Shown: positions 1 through 14,473, numbered from the stretch's first letter. The stretch is 64,000 nt of DNA from Saprospirales bacterium (GCA_016711045.1 JADJTT010000008.1:310001-374000); one strand, 5' to 3'. A program made the numbers and translations. The notes: generated by a model not told the origin, from the sequence alone.

Positions 1-3000
1 ATGCTGCCGATATCGATGGCGACCACCTGATCGGTTCCCGATCCGGACGGCAGCCAGGATCCGGAAGACGAAAATGACGCGGATGACGCGACCGTCTCCC
101 CACGCCAGGCCGATGTGTCCTTGAACAAAACGGCCAGCCCCTCCACTGCCAATGTCGGAGATGTGGTGACATTTACCATCACACTGTCGAATGCCGGCCC
201 GAACCCGGCCACCGCAGTATCGGTGAAGGATTATGTCCCTGCAGGTTTTGGGAGTATTACAGCCATCAGTGATGCCGGTACCTTGTCCGGCAGCACGATC
301 ACCTGGTCGGGAATAACCGTCCCGGTGGGCGCTAATACGGTGACCCGGACCTTCCAGGCCACCGTACTTGCTCCGACATACGCGCCGGGTGAATACAAAA
401 ATACAGCTCAGGTAACGGCCAGTGCCGTATACGACCCGGATTCGCAACCGAACAACATGGTGAACAATACCCCGGCGCAGGACGATGAGGATGATGCCGT
501 AGTTACGGTTCTGGAAGCCGACCTGTCGTTGACCAAAACCGTGGACAACGCGACGCCGAACGTCGGCTCCACGGTGGTCTTCACGATCACGGTAAATAAT
601 GCCGGTCCGGATGCGGCCACGAACGTGGCTGTGAAAGATCTGCTCCCTGCCGGTCTGACCTACGTGTCGGACAACAGCGGCGGCAACTATAACGATGGTA
701 CGGGAATCTGGACCATTGGAACGATCGCCGCAGCGGTCGGCAGCATAGAAATCACGGCAACGGTAACGACTTCCGGCGCGAAACGAACTACGCGCAGGTA
801 AACGCGGTCGATCAGTACGATCCCAACCCCACGCCGGGCGACGAGTCGACGAAGGATGATGACGACGACGCTGTGGTGGTAACGCCGCAAGTCGCTGACT
901 TGTCCTTAACCAAAATAGTAAATAATGCGACCCCGCAAGTAGGCGGTACAGTGGTCTTTACGATCACGGTGAATAATGCCGGTCCCGACGCGGCCACGAA
1001 TGTGACAGTGAAAGACCTGCTTCCTGCCGGTCTGACCTACGTGTCGGACAACAGCGGCGGCAATTATAACGATGGGACGGGAATCTGGACCATCGGTACG
1101 ATCGCCGCCAGCGGCTCTGTGAGCATAGAGATTACGGCAAGCGTAACCTCTGCGGGCGCGAAACGAACTACGCACAGGTCAACACGGTCGATCAGTACGA
1201 CCCGAACTCGATACCGGGCGACGACTCGACCACGGATGATGACGACGACTCCGTACTCGTGACCCCACAAGTCGCTGACCTGTCGTTGACGAAAACAGTG
1301 GACAACGCTACGCCTAACGTGGGTTCGCAAGTGGTCTTCACGATCACGGTGAACAATGCAGGCCCCGACGCGGCCACGAACGTGACGGTCAAAGACCTGC
1401 TTCCTGCCGGTCTGAGCTACGTGTCGGACAACAGCGGTGGCAACTATAACGATGTGACGGGGATCTGGACCGTAGGCACGATCGCCGCCAGGTTCTGCCA
1501 GCATACAAATCACTGCGACGGTAACCACCGCCGGGCGCGAAAACGAACTACGCACAGGTCAACACGGCCGACCAGTACGATCCGAACTCTACGCCGGGCG
1601 ACGACTCGACCACGGATGACGACGACGATTCCGTATTGGTGACGCCGCAAATCGCTGACCTGTCGCTTACCAAAACGGTGGACGATGCGACACCGCAAGT
1701 GGGCGGCACAGTGGTCTTCACGATCACGGTGAACAATGCCGGCCCGGATGCAGCCACGAACGTGACGGTCAAGGACCTGCTTCCTGCAGGCCTGACCTAT
1801 GTATCTGATAATAGCGGTGGCAATTATAACGATGGGACGGGAATCTGGACCATCGGTACGATCGCCGCCAGCGGTGCTGCCAGCATAGAGATTACGGCAA
1901 GCGTTACCTCTGCGGGCGCGAAAACGAACTACGCACAGGTCAACACGGCCGATCAGTACGATCCGAACTCCACGCCGGGCGACGACTCGACGACGGATGA
2001 CGACGACGACTCCGTGCTGGTGACGCCACAGGTAGCCGACCTTTCCCTGACGAAAACAGTAAACAACGCTTCGCCGAACCTGGGCTCGGATGTGATCTTC
2101 ACCATTACGGTGAACAATGCCGGCCCCGACGACGCGACCAACGTGACGGTGGAAGACCTGCTTCCGGCTGGCCTGACCTACGTGTCTGATAACAGCGGCG
2201 GCAACTACAACGATGGGACGGGCATCTGGACCATCGGTACGATCGCCGCCAGTGGTTCTGCCAGCATAGAGATTACGGCAACCGTAACCTCCGCAGGCGC
2301 GAAAACGAACTATGCACAGGTGAATACAGCGATCAGTTCGACCCGAACTCAATTCCGGGCGACAACTCGGCAACAGATGACGACGACGACTCTGTAGTGG
2401 TGACCCCACAGCAGGCCGATTTGTCCTTGACGAAAATAGTAGATAATGCAACGCCAAATGTGGGCACGAATGTGGTCTTCACGATCACGGTGAACAATGC
2501 CGGCCCTTCTGCAGCCACCAACGTAACGGTTCGAAGACCTGCTTCCTGCGGGCCTGACCTACGTGTCGGACAACAGTGGCGGCAACTATGACTCCGGCTC
2601 GGGCTTTTGGACCGTTGGCACGATCGCCAGCGGCGGTTCCGCCAGTATACAGATCACCGCAACAGTGACGACCCCGGGTGCGAAGACCAACTACGCCCAG
2701 GTGTACTCGAGCGATCAGTACGACCCGAACTCCATACCGGGCGATGATTCATCCAACCAGGATGACGACGATGCCGTAACCGTTACCCCGCCCAGTGCGA
2801 ACCTGCTTTTGAATAAGTCGGTGAATAATACCAGCCCGAACGTGGGTACAGTGGTTACATTTACGGTTCAGGTGGTCAACCTGGGCCCCTCTGCGGCGAC
2901 GAATATTAGTGTAGCGGATTATTTGCCCAATGGCTACGGCAGCATCGCTGCTATCAGCAACGGTGGCACCTTATCTGGCAACACCATTAACTGGTCTGGT

Positions 3001-6000
3001 CTGAACCTGTCAGCGCCAAGCGTTGGCAATACGGTCAACCTGACCTTCCAGGCCACTGTACTTGCTCCGGGCGTCGGCGTCAGCTACCGCAACACCGCTC
3101 AAGTAACGGCCAGCGACCAGTTTGACCCGAATTCCATGCCGAACAACATGGTGAACAACACCCCGGCGGAAGACGATGAAGACGATGCCAACCTCACCCC
3201 GAAACAAGCCGACGTGTCGTTGGTGAAAGCGGTGAGCCCGGCTTCGGCTAATATCGGCGACCCGGTGACCTTTACCATCACGCTGTCGAATGCTGGCCCG
3301 AACCCGGCTACCGGCGTTTCCGTTCAGGATTATGTGCCTGTCGGATTTAGCGGCATCACCGCTATTTCGGTCGGTGGCACCGCTTCCGGCAACACGGTTA
3401 CCTGGACCGGTCTGACCGTTCCGGTTGGCGCCAACACGGTGACCCTGACTTTCCAGGCCACCGTAAATGCCCCGACCGGCGCGCCGGACGAGTACAAAAA
3501 CACGGCGCAGGTCACAGCCAGCGCGGTGTACGACCCGGATTCGCAGCCGAACAACATGTTGAACAACACCCCGGCTCAGGATGATGAAGATGATGCAGTC
3601 TTCACGTTGCTGCAGGCCGATCTGTCGCTGGTGAAATCCATCAGTGATCCCACGCCGAATGTCGGCGATGAAGTGACCTTTACCATCGAATTGTCAAACG
3701 CCGGTCCCGGCGCGGCAACAGGTGTAAGTGTAGAGGACATTGTGCCTGGCGGTTACAGCGCGATTAATACGATCACCGGCGGCGGCGTGGAAAGCCCGGC
3801 AGGTACCATTACCTGGACCGGCCTGAACGTCCCGGTCGGCGCCAATACGGTGACCCTTACCTTTAAGGCCACCGTAGATGCCCCGACCAATACGCCGGAC
3901 GAATACACCAACTCCGCGCAGATCACCGCATCAGACCTGTATGACCCGGATTCCGATCCGGCTGCCGGTCCTGGCGTCGATGATCTTGGCGATAACCAAC
4001 CGGATGATGACGAATCATTCGCCACGGCGACACCGCAACAGGCCAATATTTCCTTGGTCAAAACCGGTAGTAGCGCTACGGCTAATGTCGGCTCTACGGT
4101 GACATTTACCCTGACCCTGTCCAATGCCGGTCCCGATGCGGCTACCGGTGTGGCTGTGGAAGACTATGTCCCGGCCGGCTTTAGCGGAATTACGAATATT
4201 AGCAATGTTGGTACGGAATCGGGTGGAACCGTTTCCTGGAGCGGTTTGACCGTTCCTGTAGGCGCCGGCACCCTGGTGCTGACTTTCGATGCTACCGTCG
4301 ACGCTCCAACCGGCGCCCCTGGTGAATATAAAAACGTGGCCCAGGTGACGGCCAGCGACCAGTACGATCCGAACTCGACGCCGGACAATATGGTCAGCAA
4401 CACCCCGGCAGAAGATGATGAAGACGACTTTACCATCACCCCGCCGCAGGTAGACCTGGAATTGGTGAAATTTGCCAACAACTCCACACCAAACGTGGGG
4501 CAGGCAGCCACCTTTACCATTCTGGTCAGCAACAGCGTTTCGGCGCTCAATCCCGCCACTGGCATAGTGGTGCACGATGTGTTGCCTTCCGGCATGACGT
4601 ATGTACCGGGCTCCATCGCTTTCAATGCGGGTGGTACCGGCGCTACGATCACGACGGATGCAACTGGCCTGCCTACCCTGGCCTGGACGATCAACCAACT
4701 CGATCCGGGTGAACTCGTGACCCTTACGCTGCAAGCGATCGTTCTAGAACCCACAAATACCCCGGGTGAATTCCTGAACGTGGGCGAGGTGGTCGCACTT
4801 AACGAATACGACATTGACTCCCAGCCAAATGATGGGATGGGCGATGATTACGATACGGATGAGATCACGCCGAAGCAGATCGACGTTTCCCTGGTTAAAA
4901 CGGTGAACAATCCTACCCCCAACGTGAACGAGACGGTGACGTTTACCCTCACGGTCAATAACGCAGGCCCTGACGCGGCGACTAACATACTCGTCGAAGA
5001 CTTGCTACCTGCAGGATACTCCTACGTGAACGCCTCCATCAGCTACAACGCAGGTGGAACGGGAGCCACTATTGTCACCATACCGGTCAGCTCCTCTATC
5101 CTTCACTGGTCCATCGATCAACTCGATCCGGCCGAAACGGTAACGCTGACCTTCCAGGCCATCGTGAATGCGCCGATGAACACGCCAGGCTATTATGTGA
5201 ACGTGGGCCAGGTGATCGCACATACGGAAGACGATGTGGACTCCGCGCCAAACGATGGCATGGGCGACGATTACGATACCGAAACGGTTACCCCGAAAAA
5301 GATCGACCTTCAGTTGGTCAAGACGGTGGATATTTCCAATCCGGGTATTGGGCAAAACGTGACCTTCGCCATACTCCTGAGCAATAACGCCTCCGGCGCT
5401 ACTTCCCCGGCCACCAATATCGTGGTGCAGGACGTGCTGCCGGGCGGCTTCACCTACCTGGTGGGTACCATCGGATTCAACCCGCTCGGTTCGGGCGCTA
5501 CGATCGTGCCGAACGCTGCGGGTAACCCGACACTAAGCTGGTCTCTTAATCAGCTCGATCCGGGTGAGAATGTGATCTTGTCCTTCCAGGCCAGTGCGGA
5601 TGCTCCAACCGGCACACCGGGTGAATACACCAACGCCGCTCAGGTGACGGCCCATAGTGAATACGATATTGACTCCCGACCCAACGACGGGATGGGCGAC
5701 GATTATGATACCGGAAGCAGTAACGCCGGTGAACAACCCGCCGGTGGCCAACGACGATTATTACAGCACCAATGAAGATACTCCGCTGATCGTGAATGCA
5801 CCGGGTATCCTGGTCAACGATAGCGATCCGAATATGGATCCGCTGACGATCACCGTACTGACGCCACCGCTGCACGGTACGCTGACGCAAAATCCGAATG
5901 GTTCGTTTACCTACACCCCTGATCTGAACTACAATGGTCCGGATTCCTATACCTATCAGGTATGTGATCCGTATCTGGCTTGCGATCCGGCGACGGTTTA

Positions 6001-9000
6001 TATTACGATTGATCCGGTGATCGACTTGCCGGTAGCGACCGATAACGAAAGTTTAGCGAATCCTCCTGGTCCGGTCACACAGGAAGTAATCCTGGAAGAC
6101 GATGGCTACGGTTCGGACTACGATCCGGACGGCAGCCTGGTGGCTTCCTCGATCGATCTGGATCCGGGCACGGGTGGTCAGCAAACGACGCTGACGGTGC
6201 CTGGCGAAGGGACCTGGACGGTAGACGGCAGCGGGAATGTGACGTTCACACCCGATCCGGGCTTCAACGACGATCCGACGCCGATCACGTACACGATCGA
6301 CGACAACGACGGCAACACGTCAAATACCGCGACGATCGTGGTAGACTATGTACCGGTCGCTACGGATGATGTGAGCACAGGCAATGTGACGAACACTCCG
6401 GTGACGGTAGATGTGCTGGCCAACGACCTGACGGGCGACATCGTTGATCCGACCACAGTACAGATTGTGGGCACAGCCAACCCGGGCGATGCGCTGGTGG
6501 TACCGGGTGAAGGGACGTGGACGGTGAACCCGACGACGGGTGCCATTACGTTCACCCCGCAACCTGGCTTCACGGCAGATCCGACCGACATTACCTACAC
6601 GGTGAAAGACGGCGAAGGCAATACGAGCAACCCGGCCACGGTGCATATCGACTACGATGTACAGCCGCCGGTAGCGACGAATAACGAGAGCCTGGCCAAC
6701 CCGGCAGGACCTGTGACGCAGCAAGTGATCACAGAAGATGACGGCTACGGAGTAGACAATGATCCGGACGGCAGTCTGGTAGCTGGATCGATCGATCTGG
6801 ATCCGGGCACGGGCGGTCAGCAGACGACGCTGGTGGTAACTGGTGAAGGCACCTGGACGGTAGATGGCAGCGGGAATGTGACGTTCACCCCCGATCCGGG
6901 CTTCAACGATGACCCAACGCCGATCACGTACACGATCGACGACAACGACGGCAACACGTCAAATACCGCGACGATCGTGGTAGACTATGTACCGGTAGCC
7001 ACGGATGATGTGAGCACAGGCAATACGACGAACACTCCGGTGACGGTAGATGTCCTGGCCAACGACCTGACGGGCGACATCGTTGATCCGACCACAGTAC
7101 AGATTGTGGGCACAGCCAACCCGGGCGATCCGCTGACGGTACCTGGTGAAGGACCTGGACGGTGAACCCGACGACGGGTGCCATTACGTTCACCCCGCAA
7201 CCTGGCTTCACGGCAGATCCGACCGACATTACCTACACGGTGAAAGACGGTGAAAACAATACGAGCAACCCGGCCACGGTGCACATCGACTACGATGCAC
7301 AACCGCCGGTAGCGACGAATAACGAGAGCCTGTCCAACCCGGCAGGACCTGTGACGCAGCAGGTGATCACGGAAGATGACGGCTACGGAGTAGACAATGA
7401 TCCGGACGGCAGTCTGGTGGCTTCCTCGATCGATCTGGATCCGGGCACTCCGGGCCAGCAGACGACGCTGACGGTATTTGGCGAAGGGACCTGGAGTGTA
7501 GACGGTAGCGGGAATGTGACGTTCACACCCGATCCGGGCTTCAACGATGACCCAACGCCGATCACGTACACGATCGACGACAACGACGGCAACACGTCAA
7601 ATACCGCGACGATCGTGGTAGACTATGTACCGGTAGCCACGGATGATGTGAGCACAGGCAATGTGACGAACACTCCGGTGACGGTAGACGTGCTGGCCAA
7701 CGACCTGACGGGCGACATCGTTGATCCGACCACAGTACAGATTGTGGGCACAGCCACCCGGCGATCCGCTGACGGTACCGGGTGAAGGGACGTGGACGGT
7801 GAACCCGACGACGGGTGCCATTACGTTCACCCCGCAACCTGGCTTCACGGCAGATCCGACCGACATTACCTACACGGTGAAAGACGGCGAAGGCAATACG
7901 AGCAACCCGGCCAATGTGCACATTGACTACGATGCACAGCCGCCGGTAGCGACGAATAACGAGAGCCTGTCCAACCCGGCAGGACCTGTGACGCAGCAGG
8001 TGATCACGGAAGATGACGGCTACGGCGTGGACAATGATCCGGACGGCAGCCTGGTGGCTTCCTCGATCGATCTGGATCCGGGCACTCCGGGTCAGCAGAC
8101 GACCTTGACAGTACCGGGCGAAGGAATCTGGAGTGTAGACGGCGCAGGGAATGTGACGTTCACGCCTGAATTGGGCTTCAACGACGACCCGACGCCGATC
8201 ACGTACACGATCGAAGACAACGACGGCAACACGTCAAATGTGGCGACAATCGTGGTAGACTACGTACCGGTAGCCACGGATGATGTGAGCACAGGCAATG
8301 TGACGAACACTCCGGTGACGGTAGACGTGCTGGCCAACGACCTGACGGGCGACATCGTTGATCCGACCACAGTACAGATTGTGGGCACAGCCAACCCGGG
8401 CGATCCGCTGACGGTACCGGGTGAAGGGACCTGGACGGTGAACCCGACGACGGGTGCCATTACGTTCACCCCGCAACCTGGCTTCACGGCAGATCCGACC
8501 GACATTACCTACACGGTGAAAGACGGCGAAGGCAATACGAGCAACCCGGCCACGGTGCACATCGACTACGATGCACAGCCGCCGGTAGCGACGAATAACA
8601 GAGCCTGTCAACCCGGCAGGACCTGTGACGCAGCAGGTGATCACGGAAGACGACGGCTACGGCGTGGACAATGATCCGGACGGCAGCCTGGTAACCAGCT
8701 CGATCGATTTGGATCCGGGCACTCCGGGTCAGCAGACGATGCTGACAGTACCTGGCGAAGGCACCTGGACGGTAGATGGCAGCGGGAATGTGACGTTCAC
8801 CCCCGATCCGGGCTTCAACGACGACCCGACGCCGATCACGTACACGATCGAAGACAACGACGGCAACACGTCAAATACCGCGACGATCGTGGTAGACTAT
8901 GTACCGGTCGCTACGGATGATGTGAGCACAGGCAATGTGACGAACACTCCGGTGACGGTAGAAGTGCTAGCCAACGACCTGACGGGCGACATCGTCGATC

Positions 9001-12000
9001 CGACCACAGTAGAGATTGTGGGCACAGCCAACCCGGGCGATCCGCTGGTGGTACCTGGTGAAGGGACCTGGACGGTGAACCCGACGACGGGAGAGATCAC
9101 CTTCACCCCGCAACCTGGCTTCACGGCAGACCCGACCGACATTACCTACACGGTGAAAGACGGCGAAGGCAATACGAGCAACCCGGCCAATGTGCACATT
9201 GACTACGATGCACAGCCGCCGGTAGCGACGAATAACGAGAGCCTGTCCAACCCGGCAGGACCTGTGACGCAGCAGGTGATCACGGAAGATGACGGCTACG
9301 GCGTGGACAATGATCCGGACGGCAGTCTGGTAGCTGGATCGATCGATCTGGATCCGGGTACTCGGGTCAGCAGACGACGCTGACGGTATTTGGCGAAGGG
9401 ACCTGGAGTGTAGACGGTAGCGGGAATGTGACGTTCACACCCGATCCGGGCTTCAACGACGACCCGACGCCGATCACCTACACGATCGAGGACAACGACG
9501 GCAACACGTCAAATACCGCGACGATCGTGGTAGACTATGTACCGGTCGCTACGGATGATGTGAGCACAGGCAATGTGACGAACACTCCGGTGACGGTAGA
9601 CGTGCTGGCCAACGACCTGACCAGGCGACATCGTTGATCCGACCACAGTACAGATTGTGGGCACAGCCAACCCGGGCGATGCGCTGGTGATACCTGGTGA
9701 AGGAACGTGGACGGTGAACCCGACGACGGGTGCCATTACGTTCACCCCGCAACCAGGCTTCGGCAGATCCGACCGACATTACCTACACGGTGAAAGACGG
9801 CGAAGGCAATACGAGCAACCCGGCCAATGTGCACATCGACTACGATGCACAACCGCCGGTAGCGACGAATAACGAGCCTGCCAACCCGGCAGGACCTGTG
9901 ACGCAGCAGGTGATCACGGAAGACGACGGCTACGGCGTAGACAATGATCCGGACGGCAGCCTGGTAGCTTCCTCGATCGATCTGGATCCGGGCACTCCGG
10001 GTCAGCAGACGACGCTGACAGTACCTGGCGAAGGGACCTGGACGGTAGATGGCAGCAGAATGTGACGTTCACGCCCGATGGGCTTCAACGACGACCCGAC
10101 GCCGATCACGTACACGATCGACGACAACGACGGCAACACGTCGAATGTGGCGACGATCGTGGTAGACTATGTACCGGTCGCTACGGATGATGTGAGCACA
10201 GGCAATGTGACGAACACTCCGGTGACGGTAGACGTGCTGGCCAACGACCTGACGGGCGACATCGTTGATCCGACCACAGTACAGATTGTGGGCACAGCCA
10301 ACCCGGGCGATCCGCTGACGGTACCTGGTGAAGGAACGTGGACGGTGAACCCGACGACGGGTGCCATCACATTCACACCGGAGCCTGGCTTCACGGCAGA
10401 TCCGACCGACATTACCTACACGGTGAAAGACGGCGAAGGCAATACGAGCAACCCGGCCAATGTGCACATCGACTACGATGCACAGCCGCCGGTAGCGACG
10501 AATAACGAGCCTGTCCAACCCGGCAGGACCTGTCACACAGCAGGTGATCACGGAAGATGACGGCTACGGCGTGGACAATGATCCGGACGGCAGCCTGGTG
10601 GCTTCCTCGATCGATCTGGATCCGGGCACTCCGGGCCAGCAGACGACGCTGACGGTATTTGGCGAAGGGACCTGGAGTGTAGACGGTAGCGGGAATGTGA
10701 CGTTCACACCCGATCCGGGCTTCAACGACGACCCGACGCCGATCACGTACACGATCGAAGACAACGACGGCAACACGTCAAATACCGCGACGATCGTGGT
10801 AGACTACGTACCGGTAGCCACGGATGATGTGAGCACAGGCAATGTGACGAACACTCCGGTGACGGTAGACGTGCTGGCCAACGACCTGACGGGCGATGTC
10901 GTTGATCCGACCACGGTACAGATCGTAGGCACCGCCAACCCGGGCGATCCGCTGGTGGTACCGGGTGAAGGAACGTGGACGGTGAACCCGACGACGGGTG
11001 CCATTACGTTCACCCCGCAACCTGGCTTCACGGCAGACCCGACCGACATACCTACACGGTGAAAGACGGCGAAGGCAATACGAGCAACCCGGCCAATGTG
11101 CACATCGACTACGATGCACAACCGCCGGTAGCGACGAATAACGAAGCCTGGCCAACCAGCAGGACCTGTGACGCAGCAGGTGATCACAGAAGACGACGGC
11201 TACGGCGTGGACAATGATCCGGACGGCAGCCTGGTAGCTTCCTCGATCGATCTGGATCCGGGCACGCGCGGTCAGCAGACGACGCTGGTAGTAACTGGTG
11301 AAGGCACCTGGACGGTAGATGGCAGCGGGAATGTGACGTTCACCCCCGATCCGGGCTTCAACGATGACCCAACGCCGATCACGTACACGATCGACGACAA
11401 CGACGGCAACACGTCAAATACCGCGACGATCGTGGTAGACTATGTACCGGTAGCCACGGATGATGTGAGCACAGGCAATGTGACGAACACTCCGGTGACG
11501 GTAGACGTGCTGGCCAACGACCTGACGGGCGACATCGTTGATCCGACCACAGTACAGATTGTGGGCACAGCCAACCCGGGCGATCCGCTGACGGTACCGG
11601 GTGAAGGGACCTGGACGGTGAACCCGACGACGGGTGCCATCACGTTCACACCGCAGCCTGGCTTCACGGCAGATCCGACCGACTTACCTACACGGTGAAA
11701 GACGGCGAAGGCAATACGAAAACAACCCGGCCAATGTGCACATCGACTACGATGCACAACCGCCGGTAGCGACGAATAACGAGCCTGGCCAACCCGGCAG
11801 GACCTGTGACGCAGCAGGTGATCACGGAAGATGACGGCTACGGCGTGGACAATGATCCGGACGGCAGCCTGGTAGCTTCCTCGATCGATCTGGATCCAGG
11901 CACTCCGGGTCAGCAGACGACTGACGGTATTTGGCGAAGGGACCTGGAGTGTAGACGGTAGCGGGAATGTGACGTTCACACCCGATCCGGGCTTCAACGA

Positions 12001-14457
12001 CGACCCGACGCCGATCACGTACACGATCGACGACAACGACGGCAACACGTCGAATGTGGCGACGATCGTGGTAGACTATGTACCGGTCGCTACGGATGAT
12101 GTGAGCACAGGCAATGTGACGAACACTCCGGTGACGGTAGACGTGCTGGCCAACGACCTGACGGGCGACATCGTCGATCCGACCACAGTACAGATTGTGG
12201 GCACAGCCAACCCGGGCGATCCGCTGGTGGTACCTGGTGAAGGGACGTGGACGGTGAACCCGACGACGGGTGCCATTACGTTCACCCCGCAACCTGGCTT
12301 CACGGCAGATCCGACCGACGTACCTACACGGTGAAAGAGGGTGAAGGCAATACGAGCAACCCGGCCACGGTGCATATCGACTACGATGTACAGCCGGCGG
12401 TAGCGACGAATAACGAAGATTTGGCGAACATCCCTGGCACCACGGTGGTACAGCAGGTGATCACGGAAGATGACGGCTACGGGTGTACTGATCCGGACGG
12501 CACCCTGGTAACCAGCTCGATCGATTTGGATCCGGGCACGGGCGGTCAGCAGACGACGCTGATAGTACCTGGTGAAGGAATCTGGAGCGCAGACGGCATT
12601 GGTAATGTGATTTTCACACCGAATCCGGGCTTCAACGACGACCCGACGCCGATCACGTACACGATCGAGGACAACGACGGCAACACGTCGAATGTGGCGA
12701 CAATCGTGGTAGACTACATACCGGTAGCCACAGACGATAGCAGCACGGGCAATACGACCAATAATCCGGTGACGGTAGATGTCTTGGCAAATGACGTGGA
12801 TGGCGACATCGTCGATCCGACCACGGTCCAGATCGTAGGCACGGCCAACCCGGGCGATCCGCTGACGGTACCTGGTGAAGGAACGTGGAGTGTGAACCCG
12901 ACGACGGGTGCCATCACATTCACACCGCAACCTGGCTTCACGGGAGATCCGACCGACATCACCTACACGGTAGATGACGGCGAAGGCAATACGAGCAACC
13001 CGGCCAATGTGCACATCGACTACGATGCACAGCCTCCGGTAGCGACGAATAACGAGAGCCTGGCCAACCCGGCAGGGCCGGTCACACAGCAGGTGATCAC
13101 GGAAGATGACGGCTACGGGGTGGACACTGATCCGGACGGCAGTCTGGTGGCTGGATCGATCGATCTGGATCCGGGTACTCCGGGTCAGCAGACGACGCTG
13201 ACAGTAACTGGCGAAGGGACCTGGACGGTAGATGGCAGCGGGAATGTGACGTTCACACCCGATCCGGGCTTCAACGACGACCCGACGCCGATCACGTACA
13301 CGATCGAAGACAACGACGGCAACACGTCGAATGTGGCGACGATCACGGTAGACTACGTACCTGTAGCTACGGATGATCAAAGCCTGAACAATACGCCGAC
13401 CACTCCGGTGACGGTAGATGTGCTGGCCAACGACTTGACGGGCGATGTCGTTGATCCGACCACGGTACAGATCGTAGGCACCGCCAACCCGGGCGATCCG
13501 CTGGTGGTACCGGGTGAAGGAACGTGGACGGTGAACCCGACGACGGGTGCCATCACATTCACACCGGAGCCTGGCTTCCCAGGTAATCCGGCCGACATCA
13601 CGTATACGGTGAAAGACGACGAAGGCAATACAAGCAACCCGGCCACGGTATCGATCACGTACTGCGTAACCATCGAAGCCTGGGTATACCTCGAAGGGTC
13701 GACTATCTACCCGGATGGTTCGGAGAATTATTCCGTTCCAATGCGTACGGATCTGAACAACCTGCGGGTATTACCTGGACAAGTTTACAACGACTTCTTC
13801 TTCGGCTTGAATTACACGCCGGCCGGTCAGCCTTACAACATCGCGCCTTGGAACTACAACGGACTTGAAGGAAGCAATTTCGATTCCGGTGGTGACATTA
13901 ACTTTGCTGATGCCGATTACCCGTCGACTGTGGTGGATTGGGTACTGGTATCGCTGCGCGATAATCCGGATGGTACGGGCGGACCGATCTGTCAGGCTGC
14001 CGCGCTCTTGCACAGCGATGGGCATATCGAGTTTGTCGACAACTTCGCGTGCTGCGAGATCGATCCGTTCCAGAATTATTACCTGGTCATCGAGCACCGC
14101 AACCACTTGATCGTCATGTCACACCAGCCCATTTCGGTGGTCAACGGCAAAATTACCTATGATTTCCGCGTGCAACAGAGCTACATCGACGATCCGTTCG
14201 GATTCGGGGTATTTGCAGGCCAGAAGGAGATACTACCTGGTGTATTCGCCATGTACGGCGGGAATGGGAACCAAACCCTTACCCCGGCATCTGATACGGA
14301 TATCAACTTTGATGACCGTACCTTCTGGGAAGGAGAAAATGGAGACCTAGGACGGTACCGCATAGGAGATTACAACCTGAACGGCGACACCAACTTCAAC
14401 GATCGCCGGGTTTGGGAGATCAACAACGGCAAGTTTACAAGTGTGCCAAGGAATTAA
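1..14457 (+). CDS. Giant fibrous surface protein, gene 1 (5' partial, frame-interrupted)
   Basis: The gene enters the window already in progress and ends at TAA 14455-14457, so at least 4,800 codons. Domain order: about 14 DUF11 modules (115-5720), one cadherin-like/bacterial Ig module (about 5728-6015, PPVANDDYYSTNEDTPL), about 12 copies of a two-domain CshA-type fibril repeat (6030-13660), and a C-terminal domain with dockerin-like loops (13660-14454). The repeat part is practically free of cysteine and rich in Asp, Thr, Gly and Pro, as in stalk-like adhesins. I see no type A or type B T9SS tail, although genes 2, 4 and 5 have one. The frame changes about 20 times, for example near 800, 1165, 2335, 7150, 7755, 8600, 9362, 11048 and 12318, nearly always within repeats whose other copies are intact; the final 2.2 kb are clean. 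I read it as one gene with consensus errors; a decayed gene is the alternative. Function in adhesion or matrix formation is inferred from the domains. Confidence 0.8.
115..5720 (+). repeat. DUF11 module array of gene 1 (about 14 copies)
   Basis: Each module is 125-145 residues and follows one pattern: ADLSLTKTVDNATPNVG, then VVFTITVNNAGPDAATNV, a DLLPAGLTYVSDNSGG segment and an acidic linker such as DDSTTDDDDDS. The copies at about 510-2795 are almost identical at DNA level and hold several frame breaks. The copies at 2800-5720 have diverged and are read in one open frame. DUF11 is a beta-sandwich found as spacer in surface proteins; the acidic linkers probably bind calcium (inference). Confidence 0.85.
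6030..13660 (+). repeat. CshA-type fibril super-repeat of gene 1 (636 bp, about 12 copies)
   Basis: A unit of about 212 residues begins near 6032, 6670, 7307, 7943, 8580, 9217, 9858, 10493, 11128, 11764, 12399 and 13030. Each unit holds two related beta modules: one opens with VATNNESLANPAGPVTQQ, the other with VATDDVSTGN and VTVDVLANDLTGD. Both continue with a GEGTWTV...ITFTPxPGF...ITYTVxDxxGNTSN core, which is the CshA-type fibril repeat signature. DNA identity between units is very high, and most frame breaks of the gene are here. A half unit (VATDDQSLNN, about 13360-13660) closes the array. Confidence 0.85.
13660..14454 (+). other. C-terminal HRNHL domain with paired dockerin-like calcium loops (gene 1)
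   Basis: About 262 residues shared nearly residue for residue with the end of gene 3. Landmarks are EAWVYLEG, PYNIAPWNY, STVVDWVLVSLRDNP, AALLHSDGHIEFVD and IEHRNHLIVMSH. The last 45 residues contain an internal duplication: INFDDRTFWEGENG and TNFNDRRVWEINNG. The second is preceded by GDYNLNG and matches the dockerin/EF-hand loop spacing D1-N3-N5-G6-N9-D12. HRNHL-type ends are familiar to me from Saprospiria extracellular proteins. A role as binding tag for cohesin-like domains in neighbouring genes is inference. Confidence 0.7.
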
Positions 14458-14473
14458 AAGCACAAATGAGGCA

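Noticed and set aside
1..30. ATG at position 1 as a start codon
   Set aside because: The frame meets TGA at 28-30 and the sequence at 40 onward is already the middle of a DUF11 linker; the gene clearly begins upstream of the window.
7100..12340. Programmed ribosomal frameshifting as explanation of the many frame changes
   Set aside because: Indels differ in place and sign from copy to copy, are not at a common slippery site, and intact copies exist next to broken ones.
6030..13660. Regular direct repeats that might look like a CRISPR or satellite array
   Set aside because: The period is 636 bp, the repeats encode a conserved protein module, and there are no short repeats with unique spacers.
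13660..14457. Type B T9SS tail (gliding-motility-associated C-terminal domain) at the end of genes 1 and 3
   Set aside because: The hallmark segments of that domain, such as a TPNGDGxND start and a WDG...GxYYY end, are absent.
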